From Mortierella sp. BCC40632 (Eukaryota; Mortierellomycota; Mortierellomycetes; Mortierellales; Mortierellaceae), in contig WAEK01000004.1 in assembly GCA_011634665.1 (NCBI GenBank), forward strand, positions 338,001 to 402,000: a stretch of 64,000 nucleotides of DNA, read 5' to 3'. Position 1 is the stretch's first letter, and every line of letters starts with the position of its first letter. The translations under genes and the position numbers were made by a program. The notes below the pieces were generated by a model. It was not told the DNA's origin, did not search any database, and saw only the letters and a list, made by a program, of their open reading frames with translations. This document shows, in pieces, positions 45,100 to 58,087 of this stretch.

Positions 45100-46149
45100 T
45101 CTGGCTCTTGTAGTGGGCGAGGCACCAGTACTATATGAACAACTATGTCAAGTATTACCAGCCAAAGCATAAGGCACCCAACGGCGACTCAGCATCTACT
45201 GTATCAAAGACGGAGCTTGATATTTTACATGAACACCATAGGTATCTCACGGACGGACTACCTTTTTTGATCAAAGGAAATGAAGAGAGTATATTTGTTG
45301 ACTTGCTGACTACCCCATTTTCCAATCAACATTTTGTCGGCTACTAGGTTCCTTAGAACAGAAGAAGACGATCTGGATCTGACATGGGAGAAGCGGATAG
45401 CTAAAAAATACTATGACAAGCTATTTAAAGAATTCACGTTGATTGAGCTCAAGTATTACAAGGAGGGCAAAATTGCTATGCGCTGGCGAACAGAGAACGA
45501 GGTGAAGCGCGGGAAAGGTAAGGATATGATTAAGTCGTTTTTTTTTTTTTTTTTTTTTTTTTTTTGAAGATATTTTTGGAGTCATCTCAATGTCCGTCAC
45601 TTTTCTCACTCTCCCCTTATTGCGTTGTTGATGTGTCTAGGCCAGTTTACTTGTGGTAATCTGAAATGTGACGAGTCTCGTGGACTACAGAGCTGGGAAG
45701 TGAATTTTGCATACGAGGAACAAGGCGAGAAGAAAAATGCCTTGGTAAAAGTCTGTCTCTGCGAGAGATGCTCTTACAAACTGAACTACAAGAAGCCACA
45801 AAAACGCGCTACTGAGTCTGAGGTTCCTCTAATGAGGTCCTCCGACTCTTCAATTGAACGCGGACAAAATCATAATCAGGACCAGTCTGACAAGCATTAT
45901 GACCATGAGGAGGCAGATGACCACTCTGAGGTCTATCCCTCTAGGAGGTCTTCAAGGGAAAAAGAATTTTCGAAAGAAGGGTCCCCCAATTCGGCAGATA
46001 CACGGAAGCGAGGTCGAGACGAGAGGAAGAGTCTAGAGAACAGGAAATCAGAAAGAGGCTCTGAAAGGCATGGTAGTCGATCAAGACAGGACAGACACAG
46101 GCACCCCTATTCCCGAAGCAACGATAAGAAGAAGCGCCATAGCGATTGA
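44925..46149 (+). CDS. FRA10AC1: FRA10AC1-like spliceosome-associated protein
   Basis: Exons 44925-44981, 45114-45241, 45348-45517 and 45641-46149 join in phase to 287 residues. The conserved core reads RHQYYMNNYVKYYQ, HHRFLRTEEDDLDLTWEKR, IAKKYYDKLFKEFTLIEL, MRWRTENEV and GQFTCGNLKCDE. It continues with LQSWEVNFAYEEQGEKKNAL and ERCSYKLNY, which matches FRA10AC1. Paired cysteines (CGNLKC, CLCERC) suggest a zinc-binding module. The C-terminal ~100 residues are rich in R, S, D and H. The human protein is nuclear and found in spliceosomal fractions, with function poorly defined. Intron 1 has a run of about 38 T and intron 3 about 26 T. Confidence 0.92.
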
Positions 46150-47465
46150 CACAATTCCCAGCCTCAGTCAGACTGAACAATATTACTACAGCTGCCTAAG
46201 TGCTTTGTATGTCTTGGACGCATGAATAAGCTAGCAAACTGAGCTGAAGACAAGTGAAAAGATCGAAAGTCTCCCACATGAATCCTCTTGTGGGTTGACC
46301 GTTAGACGACTGTACTGGGGAATGTGCCAAGTCTAGTCTAGTGCGCTTCCAATAGCGGAGCAAATTATTAAAAGTTACAATAATGCCATGAACACGCTCA
46401 GAAGAGCGAAATCTTACATATTACGTACTAAAGCCTACTTCGGCAACTATTGAAAGCTACTAGAGGCCATTATTTCATCGATTAGCCTTTCCAGTACACG
46501 GTGAGTATAGAGTAGAATGAAAGGACAAGGACTACAAGAAGACTTCAATATTTTTGGCATCTTCCTTGTATTGGAGGTATTGGGGTGCTCCTCAGTAACA
46601 CTGAGCTCGATGCTGAAACTGATATCCTTTGAAACTCTGCTCAGTGTACTCTGCCTATTCTAGTATCATGCCTCACAAGACTACACGTTCCTTCAACATG
46701 ACTAACATTATTGTTCTTCGTCCTGACCAAACATCTGTGTCTCACAGCAGAACTGAGCTATTCAGTAGAATCAGGAGGGATATCGCCCCATCTGTAGCAA
46801 GATTAGGATCGACTTGACAAATCGCCCTAAAGATCAAGATCCTTTTAGAAAGGGCTGGTGCCATCTTAGTCTGACTATCAGAACAATTAGAGACCCGGCA
46901 GCAGATAGGGTGTAAATAGCTAACCGAGGGTTGGCGTCGCACTCCCTACTCAATCCACTAGGGGAAAAGAATGATTGCGTCCATAGTAAGCCCATCGGAT
47001 ATCAGGGCCATTTAGTTTCTGTGGATCATCAGCAACTTGGTATTTCAAAGTTCGGACTACATTCTTTTCGATATTTGATATTTGCCGAGACTGGCACCTT
47101 TAATAGTAGAGGGTTCAGTCCTGGCGGGCGCTTCTCTGAGATAGGGTGTGGGTCTTAGTCATTCCTTTACGCAGGGACGGAATGGATGAAGCAGCAGCAA
47201 ACATAACAAGATAGAGGGCAAGAGGAAAAAGAGAGTGGTGAGTGAGTGAGTGAGTGAGAGAGAAAGATTCCGTGACTGCGTAGCTCGATTTCGCTTGACT
47301 TTCTGTCCATGCGCCTCTCTTTAGCATTCACGCGCACCTTGTCCGTCATCCGGCTCGACCGCTTGTCTCTTTTTGCTTTTCCCGTTTCTTTTTACTTTTT
47401 CTCTTTCTCTTTAGCTTCCGTGCTTCATCTTCCTCCTCACCCATTTTTGGACATCTGCACCGGGA
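46150..47465. other. intergenic region FRA10AC1 to RGP1
   Basis: These 1.3 kb hold no frame I can support. There is a short GTGA repeat at 47236-47258 and a C/T-rich leader (about 47300-47455) before RGP1. Regulatory or non-coding RNA content cannot be judged. Confidence 0.45.
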
Positions 47466-50400
47466 ATGCCCATCTCGGTCAAGGCATCGTTTGCCCAGGA
47501 GGGCGTCTTCTTTGCAGGAGAACGGCTCCAGTGCACCATCACCTTCACCAACACATCCTCTGCAGCGTGGTCGAATGTGAACGGTCACAGTCAAGACCAC
47601 GATCACCGACATGGTCAAACACGAGGACCTGGCTCGACTCAACTGCCACCACGACTGCCGTCTTTGCAACAACCTCATCCACAACATCCGCACCAACATC
47701 CGCACCAACAACAACAGGCTCGACATACTCTGGATACCAATGGCGGACAACGCAGTCAACATGGTGCACAGGCCGCAACGACGTTACATCATGACAACAT
47801 CCGGTCTATGACTATCTCTCCAACAAGTCCATCGTCCACACCAACATCAGCTCCCTCACCCTCGGTGTCACCTGTCAATATCGAATCGAGAGCTCAATCG
47901 CGAGCCAACGTCTCTCTTATCCACGGTGCTGGAAGCAGTGCAAGCTTGAGCGTGATTGAAGAAAATTCTGCTAGGTCATCGCAGCAACAGCAGCAGCAAC
48001 AGCAACAGCAGCAACAGCAGCGTCCAGGAGTTGGCCCAGGCCGGAGCGCAAGTCAGGGCAGAATGTCCTCAGAGGTCAGCCACATCGAGGTCATCTCTGC
48101 AGCAGGAACGAGTGAACAAAAGAGTCACCATGGTGCACTGACGAGCGAGGTTCAGGAGGAGCAGGAAGAACAGGAAGAACAGGAAGAGCAGGAAGAGCAA
48201 GAGGCTAATGTTGTGGTAGCGCAACCATTGGCTGCCGAGGGCGACCTCGAGTCGCGTCTAAGGCCATTGCCCAACGATCCGTCAGCAGTATCTAATCCCG
48301 GGATTCTTGGCCTTGCGAGCTACATGTACCGATCCGCTTCGTTTTCATCGCTTGCATCAGCTTTTGGATTGTCAGGAGGCGACAGTAGCCCTGTCCTTAA
48401 CTATGGTAAATACGCGTCTCTCAAGCCTTGCTATCGCTCGAAAGGGGGACTATGTAGAGTCTCATTCTGCACTGTGACGTGAATTATGATCTGGCTGACC
48501 ATTCGTCCAATGCAAATTACATAGATGAAAAGAAGTTGCCTCCATTGCCTCCACCTGGCACTACTGACACGGATATCCAATCACCTAGGACAGTTCTTCC
48601 TCCAGTGCAGATTTTATCGCCAGAGAATGACGTAGAGCAGACAACTAGAGAGTCCTTCCAAGGATTGCGAGGGGCAGATAGCAAAACATCCCCATTGGAG
48701 ACAGAAGACCCAGAAAAGTTAGCCAGGATGGGTACACCCATCGGCCTTGGACTTGAGATGAACGGCCAGAGAAATGATTCAGGAGGCAGCAACCCAGGTC
48801 ATTCCAGGACAGCAACGAACGGGAGCATCCCGGGGTTGAGAGAGCGCATGATCGAGCTGCAGGTCAGTGACAATAATGCCGACACTCAATCGGTCGTGGA
48901 TGAATCGGATATGTTTCAGACTCCACGCCCATCCATGGACTATTCGACCCGGTCTTCCATGCAGAGCATTCGGGGCCCATTCCCACATCAGTTTGAGAGA
49001 TCAACACGGAGATCTTCACTGATGTCGACCTACTCGACCGCATCCAGGACAACACCAAGCACTGGATCCAAGAAAGAGACTGTGTTGTGGGGCTCAGTAC
49101 AGGTTATGGGACAATTTATGGTAGATGGCTCGTTCATTCGTCAGCAAGGATTTGAACCCCTCAAGTCAAAGACCATGTATAGGGCAACTGGCACCGCGGG
49201 AGGAGGAGCGATCGGTGGTGGTACCCTGGGAACAGTTGGCCAAGCAGACTGGAGAGAAAGAGCGAGTATGAATTCTGGACCCTCTCCCTCGCTTCGAAAT
49301 GTGTTGAAAGAATAGCGACTATTCATTTTTTACTGACCTCTGCAGTTTCTCTTCAAACTGTCTTCTCTTAACGAAATAGACGCCAACAGACTCCTTCCAG
49401 TCTTTTCGACGCCTCCCTCGATCTTGTTTGTTGACTTGCACCTTGCCCCCGGTGAATCAACTTCATGTAAGAGCTCGCCGATCCAAGTTATGATATTAAA
49501 CAAAAGAACATGTCAGGAGCAAGTAAGAGCGACTAACCTGTCATTTTTTCATGGTGGGATCTAGATACCTACCAGATTGAGCTTCCATCAGAATTGCCTC
49601 CGACCTACCGAGGCAAGACCATCCGGTTCAGTTACAACCTCGTTCTTGGCGTTCAACGCGGAAGTGTTCATACCCCTGCCAAAAATGTCCACATTCCTTT
49701 CAGGCTTTACAATAACATCTCTGAGATGGGCACTCGACCTGTTTATGATCTAATGAGCCCCGTGATCTTGCACAAGGATATTGCCATCTCGAATGTCATT
49801 GGTGGATCTCGCCCTGCTGAAAAGACGGACGACAAGTCAAGTAAGCGACTCCCCCTCTAGAGGCAGTTCTCCTAGTTCTGATGTTTGTATCCACAAACAG
49901 CGTCTCCTGTCCTAATTTGCTTTTTTTTATTTTATATTGTTATGGATGTATAGAGCTGGCTAGAAAACAGTTTGAGGATTACGTGGACGATTTGATCGGG
50001 AACATAAAGCCCAACAGCGAAGGCATTAGTCCATCACAAACACGGGAGATGACCAGGCGTGAAAGTGACGCATACAAGGACGAAGAAATGGTTCTTAACC
50101 AGTCATGTTTGGAAAAGGTCGCCTTGTTATCACGTTCTGCCAGCTCAGGTGAGTGGACAGCACCGCTTTTTATCAACGACCAGGCTATGGGATGGACTCG
50201 ATCTTAATCTAGTCTATTTCTGCTATGCACACGTCAATGCAATGCAGCGCTAACACGACCATTTTTTGTCCTTGATAATAGCGAGCTATGATATCTGCAA
50301 GAACAACGTACCAGTTGCCAAACTATCGTTGATTAAAACGCGTTTCAAGCTAGGAGAAACCGTGCATGGAGTGATCTCGTTCACAACACGCGAGATCCCA

Positions 50401-50939
50401 ACGTATCAGATTTCGGTGACCCTCGAGACTGTTGAGGCAATTGAGCCCGATTACGCTTGTCGTAGTGCTGTGCAAACATCTAAACTCACCAAGCGAGTTC
50501 ATGCGGAGCATCATGAGTCTTGCATTGATACGATGCGCACAAGTTTTGCACTTTGTATTCCTCCTACAGCGACCCCAGAGTTCAAGACAACTACCTGTAA
50601 TATCCGTTGCTATGGGGGACGAGAACTTGATTTTAGCTCGTTAGAATTGCAGGCAACTAACTTGTCTGTTGTCTCGTTTATCTTTACTTGGTTTCCATGG
50701 GGGGACATGTTATGTGAATAGTGACACTCAAGTGGTATATTCGCGTTGAGTTTATTACAGGACCAGCGAATCAACCCCGATTCAAGATGACGAGTGTCGA
50801 TGAGCGAAGATCTCAATATCAGGCGGTGGAGTCCCTGTCGACAGAGAACTTTGATTGTTCAGTGCCGATCCAGGTCTATCCCACATCATTTGAGACGGGT
50901 GCCCTTTATTCCCCATCCCTTGTCTTTAACTTGGCCTAA
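47466..50939 (+). CDS. RGP1: RGP1, Ric1-Rgp1 guanine-nucleotide exchange factor subunit
   Basis: Seven exons (47466-48405, 48525-49265, 49380-49466, 49565-49840, 49954-50148, 50282-50596, 50722-50939) join in phase to 923 residues. The arrestin-like fold is recognisable at both ends: SFAQEGVFFAGERLQCTITF, FSTPPSILFVDLHLAPGES, YRGKTIRFSYNLVLGVQRGS, FKLGETVHGVISF, HHESCIDTMRTSFALCIPP and TLKWYIRVEFI. Rgp1 with Ric1 activates Ypt6/Rab6 for retrograde traffic to the Golgi. The protein is more than twice the size of human RGP1 (about 390 aa). A long low-complexity insert (about residues 35-560) is rich in Q, H, P and S, with a CAG-encoded Q run and an EEQ repeat (48151-48200). Confidence 0.92.
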
Positions 50940-51642
50940 AGAGTTCCTTACCTAATAAGCAATCCCATTTTTTTCTTCATTTTTCGTGGTTCTATGAGAT
51001 TTACAGCACTTTTTTCTTTTCTTTTCTTTCTTTTTTTATCTCAAAGACTATCGCGAAGGGAGATAAGAGATTTAAGTGACCATGACGAAATAGAAAGACA
51101 AGATCGAAGTTGATATAGTGTCACGAAAATGAAAGAAAGGAGAAAATAAGAAAAAATGAACTCTGTTGGCAGAGTTGTTTAATCCACGAACAAAGGGTCA
51201 GAGATAAAAAAGAAAAAAAAAGAGAGAAAAGTATCGTAATGTCAAGGAATTGGTGGGATTTCCTGTTTGGTCTGATCATTGGCTGTGATTTTGATTTATT
51301 GACTATTCGGTCTATTACATGGTTCCCGATTCCATCTGTCAAAGCCGGAGAAAAAAAAAATAATAGCAATAATCGGATCGGCAGTAGGAATCCAAACATG
51401 GGTCTGCGCACCCCCAAGTGCTTTTCACCCGTCTCTTTCCCCGGTGCTACTCCTCCTCCTTTCTTTCTTTCTTTTTTCCCAGAAAAAGGCGTGCTCCATG
51501 AAAAAAGGGTCTTGTAGATCCAAGGCTTTCGTAATTACTATTTTTTTTTTTTTTTTTTTTATCCAGTTTTCTTTTTGCTTCTATTCCCAACACTTCACTC
51601 AATTCCTCTTCCTTCTCCTCGAGTCCAATGGATTTCCCTATT
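50940..51642. other. convergent 3' region RGP1 / bL28m
   Basis: Low-complexity sequence between converging genes, with T-runs near 51541-51560 and A-rich stretches near 51207 and 51350. No gene is seen. The frames here are driven by homopolymers. Confidence 0.5.
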
Positions 51643-52651
51643 TTATGCAGATACTGGTGTTGATGCCGAGGCGGTGGTAGTAGTCGTTGTAGGGTTGACA
51701 GCCTTGGCAGCCTCCGTCTTTTGTTGTTGTTTTGAGAATCCATCCAGAGCCTTCTTGGCCTGCTTGGCCTTCAAGGCCTCGACAATCTTGGAACGGAGCT
51801 CAACACCCTTGGCGCCCAAGAGGTCAGGACGAGTCTCGAGCAGGTACCGATCCAAACCACCCTTCTTGTCGACAGTTCGGATGACGGATGTGGTCATATT
51901 GAGCTTGATCCAGTCATTCAACGTCTCGGAAAAGAGGCGCTTTGTCTGGACATTGGGCAACCATGTACGTCGGGTTTTGGTCTTGGAGAAAGGGATGTTG
52001 TTTCCGAACTGGATCTGCTTGCCTAAGATATTTAGGGAATAAAGGGTCCATGGGACGAAAAGGTGTGTGTGTGTGTGAGTGGCTGTGGAATCTTTTTGCT
52101 AAACAGAGTCGCCAGGAACGGCTCTTGATAGAGTCGTAGGAGCGTCTTTATGAGCGCTTCAATGAGTCGAGAGGATAGGTGGTGATGCTGAAGGTGACTA
52201 GCTGATCCTGAAGTAGCTGGAGGAGAAGAAGGGAAGGGGACGGGAGAACCCGGTATTGGGAGAGCCGTATGGCTTCCTTTTGCACAGTAGGGGACAGGGG
52301 AGGGGTACCAGGAAACCAAAGAACCATGTTGTCGGGTGGGAATCGATAGGGGTCAAAATGTGAATCTCATGCGACAATGCTCTCAACAACTCAACGATGA
52401 CCATGGTCCATGCTCAGGATGAAGTACTCGATCTATCGCGCCATGATCTCCATTGGTTTGCTTATTGTGGATGTAAAAAAGTCCCGAAATGGTCCAACTG
52501 TCTCCGAGGGCTTGGTGGCTGTTCAAGTGCACCAAGAAAGAGAGTCTACATTCGTCCTTGTCCGGCTCCAATTACCTCCAAAGAGACCACGCTGTGCCCT
52601 CTTGAATGGAGCCCGTGCGAGCTGAACAATTGCAGAAGTCGTCGACAACAT
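51643..52651 (-). CDS. MRPL28: mitochondrial ribosomal protein bL28m
   Basis: Two exons (52651-52576 and 52022-51643) join in phase to 151 residues. The first exon gives a short mitochondrial presequence (MLSTTSAIVQLARAPFKRA) and QRGLFGG. The second opens KQIQFGNNIPFSKTKTRR and continues TWLPNVQTKRLFSETLNDWI, the bL28 signature. A lysine-, alanine- and threonine-rich tail ends it. The start is chosen because only this upstream ATG exon splices in phase to the conserved RGLFGGKQIQFGNN. The single intron is unusually long for this window (553 nt). Confidence 0.9.
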
Positions 52652-52902
52652 GATGTGTGGGTGGGGAAGCGAGTGTAATAGAAAAAAGAAAAAAGTCCAA
52701 TGTTGATGCGCCAGTGAGTTGATCGTGTTTTTGTCCCTCCTCTGATCGGGGCCACCTCAAGGATCTAACCAGCAGTCACATAAACTTTGTTCAAAGGTAC
52801 TGATTTTCTTCATTTGAGGGACGGGAGGGGGAGCAAAGCATACTATCTTGTGCAGGATTTATTACAGTAGTGGTCTATGAGGTTCTAGAGTACCAAAGCG
52901 TT

Positions 52903-55553
52903 CTAACCCAGGGAGACGGGCAAGAAATTCCCAACGATCACAGTTGGGATATTATACTTGTCCCGGCGTATTGTAAAGGAAAAGCAGCACGAGATCACAT
53001 TCTGGCTTTCGGGATCCGGGTTCTTTAACAAGCAAGATGTCAACACGGCTTTTTGGCCAGCATCGAACGCAATGTTACCATATTTCTGATTAAATGCATC
53101 AAAGAAACGAGTCGAGAAAGGAAAAGAGAGGAGATCGTCAGTAATAATAACAATAATATTAATAAAGAATGGGGAGGTGTAGCAATGTAGAAGAGAAAAG
53201 GCAGTGAATTATTTACCTCCCAGTAGTTGACAGCAGACTCCTCTGCCATAAGTTCATATATACATAGCCGGCCTTCGCGAAGCATCTCGAGAGGCACATT
53301 GACCAACGCTGCAAATTCTTTGTTGCCCTTGTAAATCTCTCCCGTACGACGCCAAAGACATGCAGGTATACCCATTGAACTGAACACCCGATCGTAGTCC
53401 TATTAGTTGTCCACCAACAGATTATGAGACCTCTGATCGCATTATGAAAAAAGAAGGGATGGACAGAACACGCGTTTTAGAGTAGAGCTCTTGTTTTTAG
53501 GGTGCAACCTACCAACAGCAGACGCTCGAAAGCCTCTTCCACAAGGACAAGGTCAATATCGGTCAATGTTTGGGCTACAGTCCTGAATGCTGGCCGGAAA
53601 GTTCCCATGACATTCAGGATCCTCTGACGACTAATGTTTGACATACTAAAAAAAAAAAAAAAAAAAGGGCGAGTCGATTGAGTGGAATGCTCGATACAGA
53701 GTCTTTAGATGATCCCTTACTTGAAGCTCGGTTCATGTCATTCGACTTACTGACTATCCATATATTTTTGTAGCCGAGAATATCCATTCACATAATTGTA
53801 AGGCTTCAGAAATCCAGCTTCAAACTTGGCATTAATGACCTGGGTCAATCGTTCCTCATTCGATCCATCGCTTGGATTCGCAGCTGTGATAAAAAACTTG
53901 TCGGTGGTGTTGACAGGAATTCCGGGCTCATTAAAAATCGCTTGGTTGTCGCCTCCCAAGCTTTCAAGAAAATCACTGATATGAGAGAAGAGAGGAGGAT
54001 AGAGACAATGCAAAAGACGGACTCAGTCTCATGGACTGGTGCAAGCTAGAAAAAAAAATGTTTTGTCCATGTCAACTCATAGTACCTGATGACAGTGAAT
54101 TCATTGCCCATATGCTCACTCGCAAACGTGAGCGGTGTGACAGGGAGTGTCGAGAGTTGATTGTTTAATCCATAGATCTGCATCCCGTTCATACCGCCAC
54201 CTTGCATGTGTTGTAAATGCTGCAAATGCTGTCCTTGCATCTGTTGGGATGGCTGTTGTGATCGATGTTGTGCTTCTGTGGGACCTCTTCGTGCTAGAAG
54301 TATTTGTCATGTCGATGTAAACAGGGTATGAGCAAGGACCTCTCCCAAATACTGTCATATAGGTAGATCTTTCCATCTCTTTCTATTAAAAAAAAAAAAG
54401 TGTAGTTACCATCACTGGACTGGGCGTTGCTAGAGTTAGGGTTGCCTGAAGCAGCGGCAGCAGCAGCGGCGGCAGCGGCGGCGGCGAGGACTGACGGTTT
54501 GGGTTCATCATGACAGAGATGGCCAATATTGCGCTTTATGCACCGTTGGCATGGTCGTCCTATAGAGAGAATAGCAAAAGGAGTTAACTCGTTAGTCAAG
54601 ATAAAGCGCCTTCGGATAAAAGAGATTAGGGGCAAGATCGAACTCTCGGGCCACTTACAAGAAATGGCCTCGAAAGTGACGAGATCTTGATTCTCGGTAC
54701 ATGTCAGCGAGTAGCGATTTGCGTGGAAAGATTCGAGCGTCTTGGCCGTGCTGCCATTTCAACCTTACCATCGTCGCAAGTCATATGTGAACGCCGGCAG
54801 TAAACACATGCTAAAAAATAAGGACAGGAAGTGAAGAGATCATACAAGTTAGAAGAAGGCGGTTTCCTCGGATGATGGAGAGTATGCCAGGGCTATGCTC
54901 CAAGGCAGTCGAATGCTCATGCGGGGCAATTGGTGGGGTAGAGTGGAGTGGGTACAGAGGATCGAAATATGGTGGGCGTGTACCTGAAACGACAGGTATG
55001 CACAGTGGTCGGAGGTCGGCTCGGTGTTGCCCAAAAGAGCCTGTTCGACTCTCGTGGCGTGCAGATCAGCCAACCTCCGTACGCAACAAGCCCGATCGGA
55101 CAGTGAAAACGAGAGAGTCAGAAAAAGAGAGAGAAAGAGAGAGAAAGAGAGAGAGAAGAGAGAGAAGAGAGAGAGAGAGAGAGAAAATAAAGGAGAGGAG
55201 AAAACAGACCAGACCATCAAGGCAGAAAACGCTTTCTGAGGGTGAAGGAGAAACCAACGGCAAGGAAGCACGCATTCACAAAAGAATCGTCTCTGGAAAA
55301 TGGTGGATCAGCCATTACTGCTACTCAAATATACTCCCAGGGATCGTCTAGAGCTCGTCCAACACTTACCATGAGTGACTTTTCGCCGCTTAGGGCCTGC
55401 CCGCTTCTTTTTAGCGTCTGCAGCCTCTTCATCGAGCTGCTGCTGTGTCTTATTGGCGTTACCAGAGGCGTTGTCGGACAGCGGCTGGCCCGCATTGGCG
55501 CCGTTAGTACCGATGACGGCGGCGTTCTGCTGAACATCTATAACGCTGGTCAT
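52903..55553 (-). CDS. ERT1: ERT1/AcuK-type zinc-cluster regulator with PAS domain
   Basis: Eight phase-consistent exons (55553-55370, 54810-54769, 54559-54410, 54293-54086, 53975-53751, 53645-53513, 53399-53217, 53085-52903) encode 435 residues. A basic segment (AGPKRRKVTH) precedes the Zn2Cys6 cluster CVYCRRSHMTC-DDGRPCQRC-IKRNIGHLC, spaced CX2CX6CX5CX2CX6C. Polyalanine, then a Q- and H-rich linker follow. A PAS-like C-terminal half (FSSMGIPACLWRRTGEIYKG, LREGRLCIYELMAEESAVNY, AFDAGQKAVLTSCLLKNP) is diagnostic of ERT1/AcuK regulators. Known members activate gluconeogenic and respiratory genes on non-fermentable carbon. Intron 1 contains a long GA-rich tract. The start gives an Asn- and Gln-rich N-terminus typical of the family. 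Confidence 0.93.
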
Positions 55554-57461
55554 GACCCTCAGTGACTTTCTGTTTTTCAGGGGAAGAAGTAGGGGAGGAG
55601 TAAACAGGGATGTGCTTGAGCAGAGATGGCTAATGGCGGAATGGAGAAGAATGAGGATGAGGTGAGGTGAAGAAGAATGCGGCGAAGGAAGACGAGGAAA
55701 GAAAGCGGGGGCGACGGACTTAAAAATGCCTGGGTGCACAACAACATTCTAGCCAGAGCAAGCAGTGCCCCGGTCGCTGGCAAAGAAAAAAGCGTCTCTC
55801 TCACACTGGGTTCTTCCTGGTCCCCATGCAATCAAACACTACCGCCTCGTGACAACCCTCTAGTCGGCCCCCACCTCAATTGACCATACGATCGTATCCA
55901 CCCACCAACGGCCGTACCATTACCAGGAGATGTTGCATACAGAGACAACCCTCTCCTCCTCCTCCTCCTCCTCCTCCTCCTCATAGCTCTGTGCTTCATG
56001 GGGTAACTCCACATTCCCAGACCTGTCTCATCTCATGGTTCTTTCTCTCTCTCTTTCTTTCTTTCTCTCTCTCTCCACTTCTCCTGGAGCGGAAAAACCA
56101 TAGTCATCTGCAGTCTCTCCCTCTAAAGAACAACCCTTTGAGGCGCGAAATAGTACTTCTGAAGGCCTTCACAGACCATCAGGCACCCCAGCTACAACTG
56201 CATTACCAACTGCTCTACTAATCTGAACCTGCCGCACTTCAATTTTACCTGTTGCAGCGGGATAAGTGTTGCTCTCTTGTCCCCTCCAACCAAATATGGT
56301 TTCCCCTCTCCACGGACCACGCCTTCTGGCCATCGTCCCTACTCTTTCCGAACGAGCTCTTTCCAGTCCTCACCCGCCCGGTTTGCGCCTGAAATTGGGC
56401 TTGACCTTGGCCTTTCCGTTCCCCTCCAGGCTTCCACTCTTGCTTCAAAGCAGTCCGCGACTCATACTTCAATGGGCCAAGTGTTTGCAACCCAACTATC
56501 AGCAGCCCTTATCTATCACTCAGCCACACGGGCCGGGCACCATGGTAATACCTCCCGTCGTCGAGCCCCCTTGGTCGTGTTCTTACGGATATTGGCCATG
56601 ACAAAAAGGCCCGAGCTGTGTGCCCTGTTTGTTCCCAACCGCCCAACTGCATCACCCCAGTTTTTTTTCCCTTTCTTTTTCTTTTCATTTAGTCCAGTGA
56701 CCTGCGTGCACTCCTCTCCTACCAACTCTGTATGCCTGGTGAAATACTGAGAGGGTCTCGCTTACTCTAGCTACGCCTCGGTGCACACTCCTTCGACCCC
56801 TGTCCCCTGGCGGAGAAACGATGCTGCGAACGAGAAAGCATTGGCCAAGAAGCGAGCGGCGATGCAATGAATTTAGGCAGCACAGACTGGCTATGGGTCG
56901 TTTCAGTCTCTGACAGGGCTGTTTCTGATTGTTCTTCGGGGCAGCTTAGACTCCCGAGGGTCGCTACGCCATCGGTCTTTAACTCGCCCGTCACCGAAAG
57001 GGCATTGTCGAGTAGGTGTCGCACTCTTCGGCCACTAGTACTGCGTTTGATCTCGACGGCTGCGTCTGACCCAACCTAGGCGGAGTGCCGATCTGGTCTG
57101 TCCGCTGGGCCCGTAGGCCCCAGCACTTGACCTCTCAGTGGTCACGGTCACAGCTATCGTTGCCATCACCGCCATCTTCATCCTGCTACCTTCTTGCTTA
57201 TTCTCTCTCTTTCCTTCTCTCTCTCCTCCTACCTTTTCTCTCCACATCTGCTCCCGCACTCCACCTCACAACGGCACAGCATACCCCTCTTCCTACTCCT
57301 CTCATTTGTCTCCCAGGCAAACTGTGAGCCTTGCCTTCCTTGCCGCCAACTCTCCTCCATTCCCTTCTCGACCCTCAACCACACAGCTACATCCTCTGCC
57401 ATCTCCAACGTTGACCATCACCTCTCTTTCTCTTTCTTTCTCTTTCTTTCTCTTTCTTTCC

Positions 57462-57523
<62 letters not shown>

Positions 57524-58087
57524 ATCTCTCTCTTTATCTCTCTCTTTCTCTCTCTCTTTCTCTCTCTCTTTTCTCTCTTTCTCTCCTCCACCTCTTGGGC
57601 ATCTGATGGCTTCAGGGACCCCTGTTAAAAAAAAAAAAAAAAAAAAAAAAAGAAAAAAGTACTCTTCAAGTCCCTTTAGTCCTAGTGTGGCATCCGTTCG
57701 CTATGAAAGCTCGGATTCACAATCGCATCAGCCCTCAACTTCTCCCCTGCGCTCCCACCTGTCACCTATCTTTGCTCTCTTTGCAGTCGCCACAGACTCT
57801 CTCTTCATCCCGTTAGTTCTCCTTTCTAAACGAGACCTCTCTTTCATTCGTCTATTCCGCCGGGGACTTGAAATCCGACGGCTCTAGTCCAGTCTCTCCC
57901 CCTTCCCAGCATCCGTGCGCATATCTTTTGGTCTTCCATTATTTTTATTTTATTTTTTATTTTTTATCTTCCTCTTTCTTCTTTCCACCTTTTGTCCGTT
58001 TCTTACCTGTACTTCCCAAAAAGCTGCCGCTCGCACTGAGCAATCTCAAGTGCCAGAGGGTGTTTCTGGTACTCCTTCGGCTTGACC
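55554..58087. other. long intergenic region ERT1 / 7TM gene
   Basis: These 2.5 kb separate two divergent genes, the longest non-repeat gap in the window. The region is C/T-rich, with a CTC microsatellite at 55948-55983, a long CT tract at 57420-57595 and an A-run near 57626-57650. The apparent long frames at 57138-57887 are low-complexity leucine/serine translations of the CT repeat. It probably holds two promoters and long 5' UTRs. Confidence 0.5.
57420..57595. repeat. CT/CTTT microsatellite tract
   Basis: About 175 bases of CTTT and CT units with the pure (CT)n core near 57468-57521. Confidence 0.9.

Noticed and set aside
57138..57887. A 249-aa open frame over the CT tract
   Set aside because: Its translation is mostly alternating leucine and serine from the microsatellite, with no domain and no splice support.
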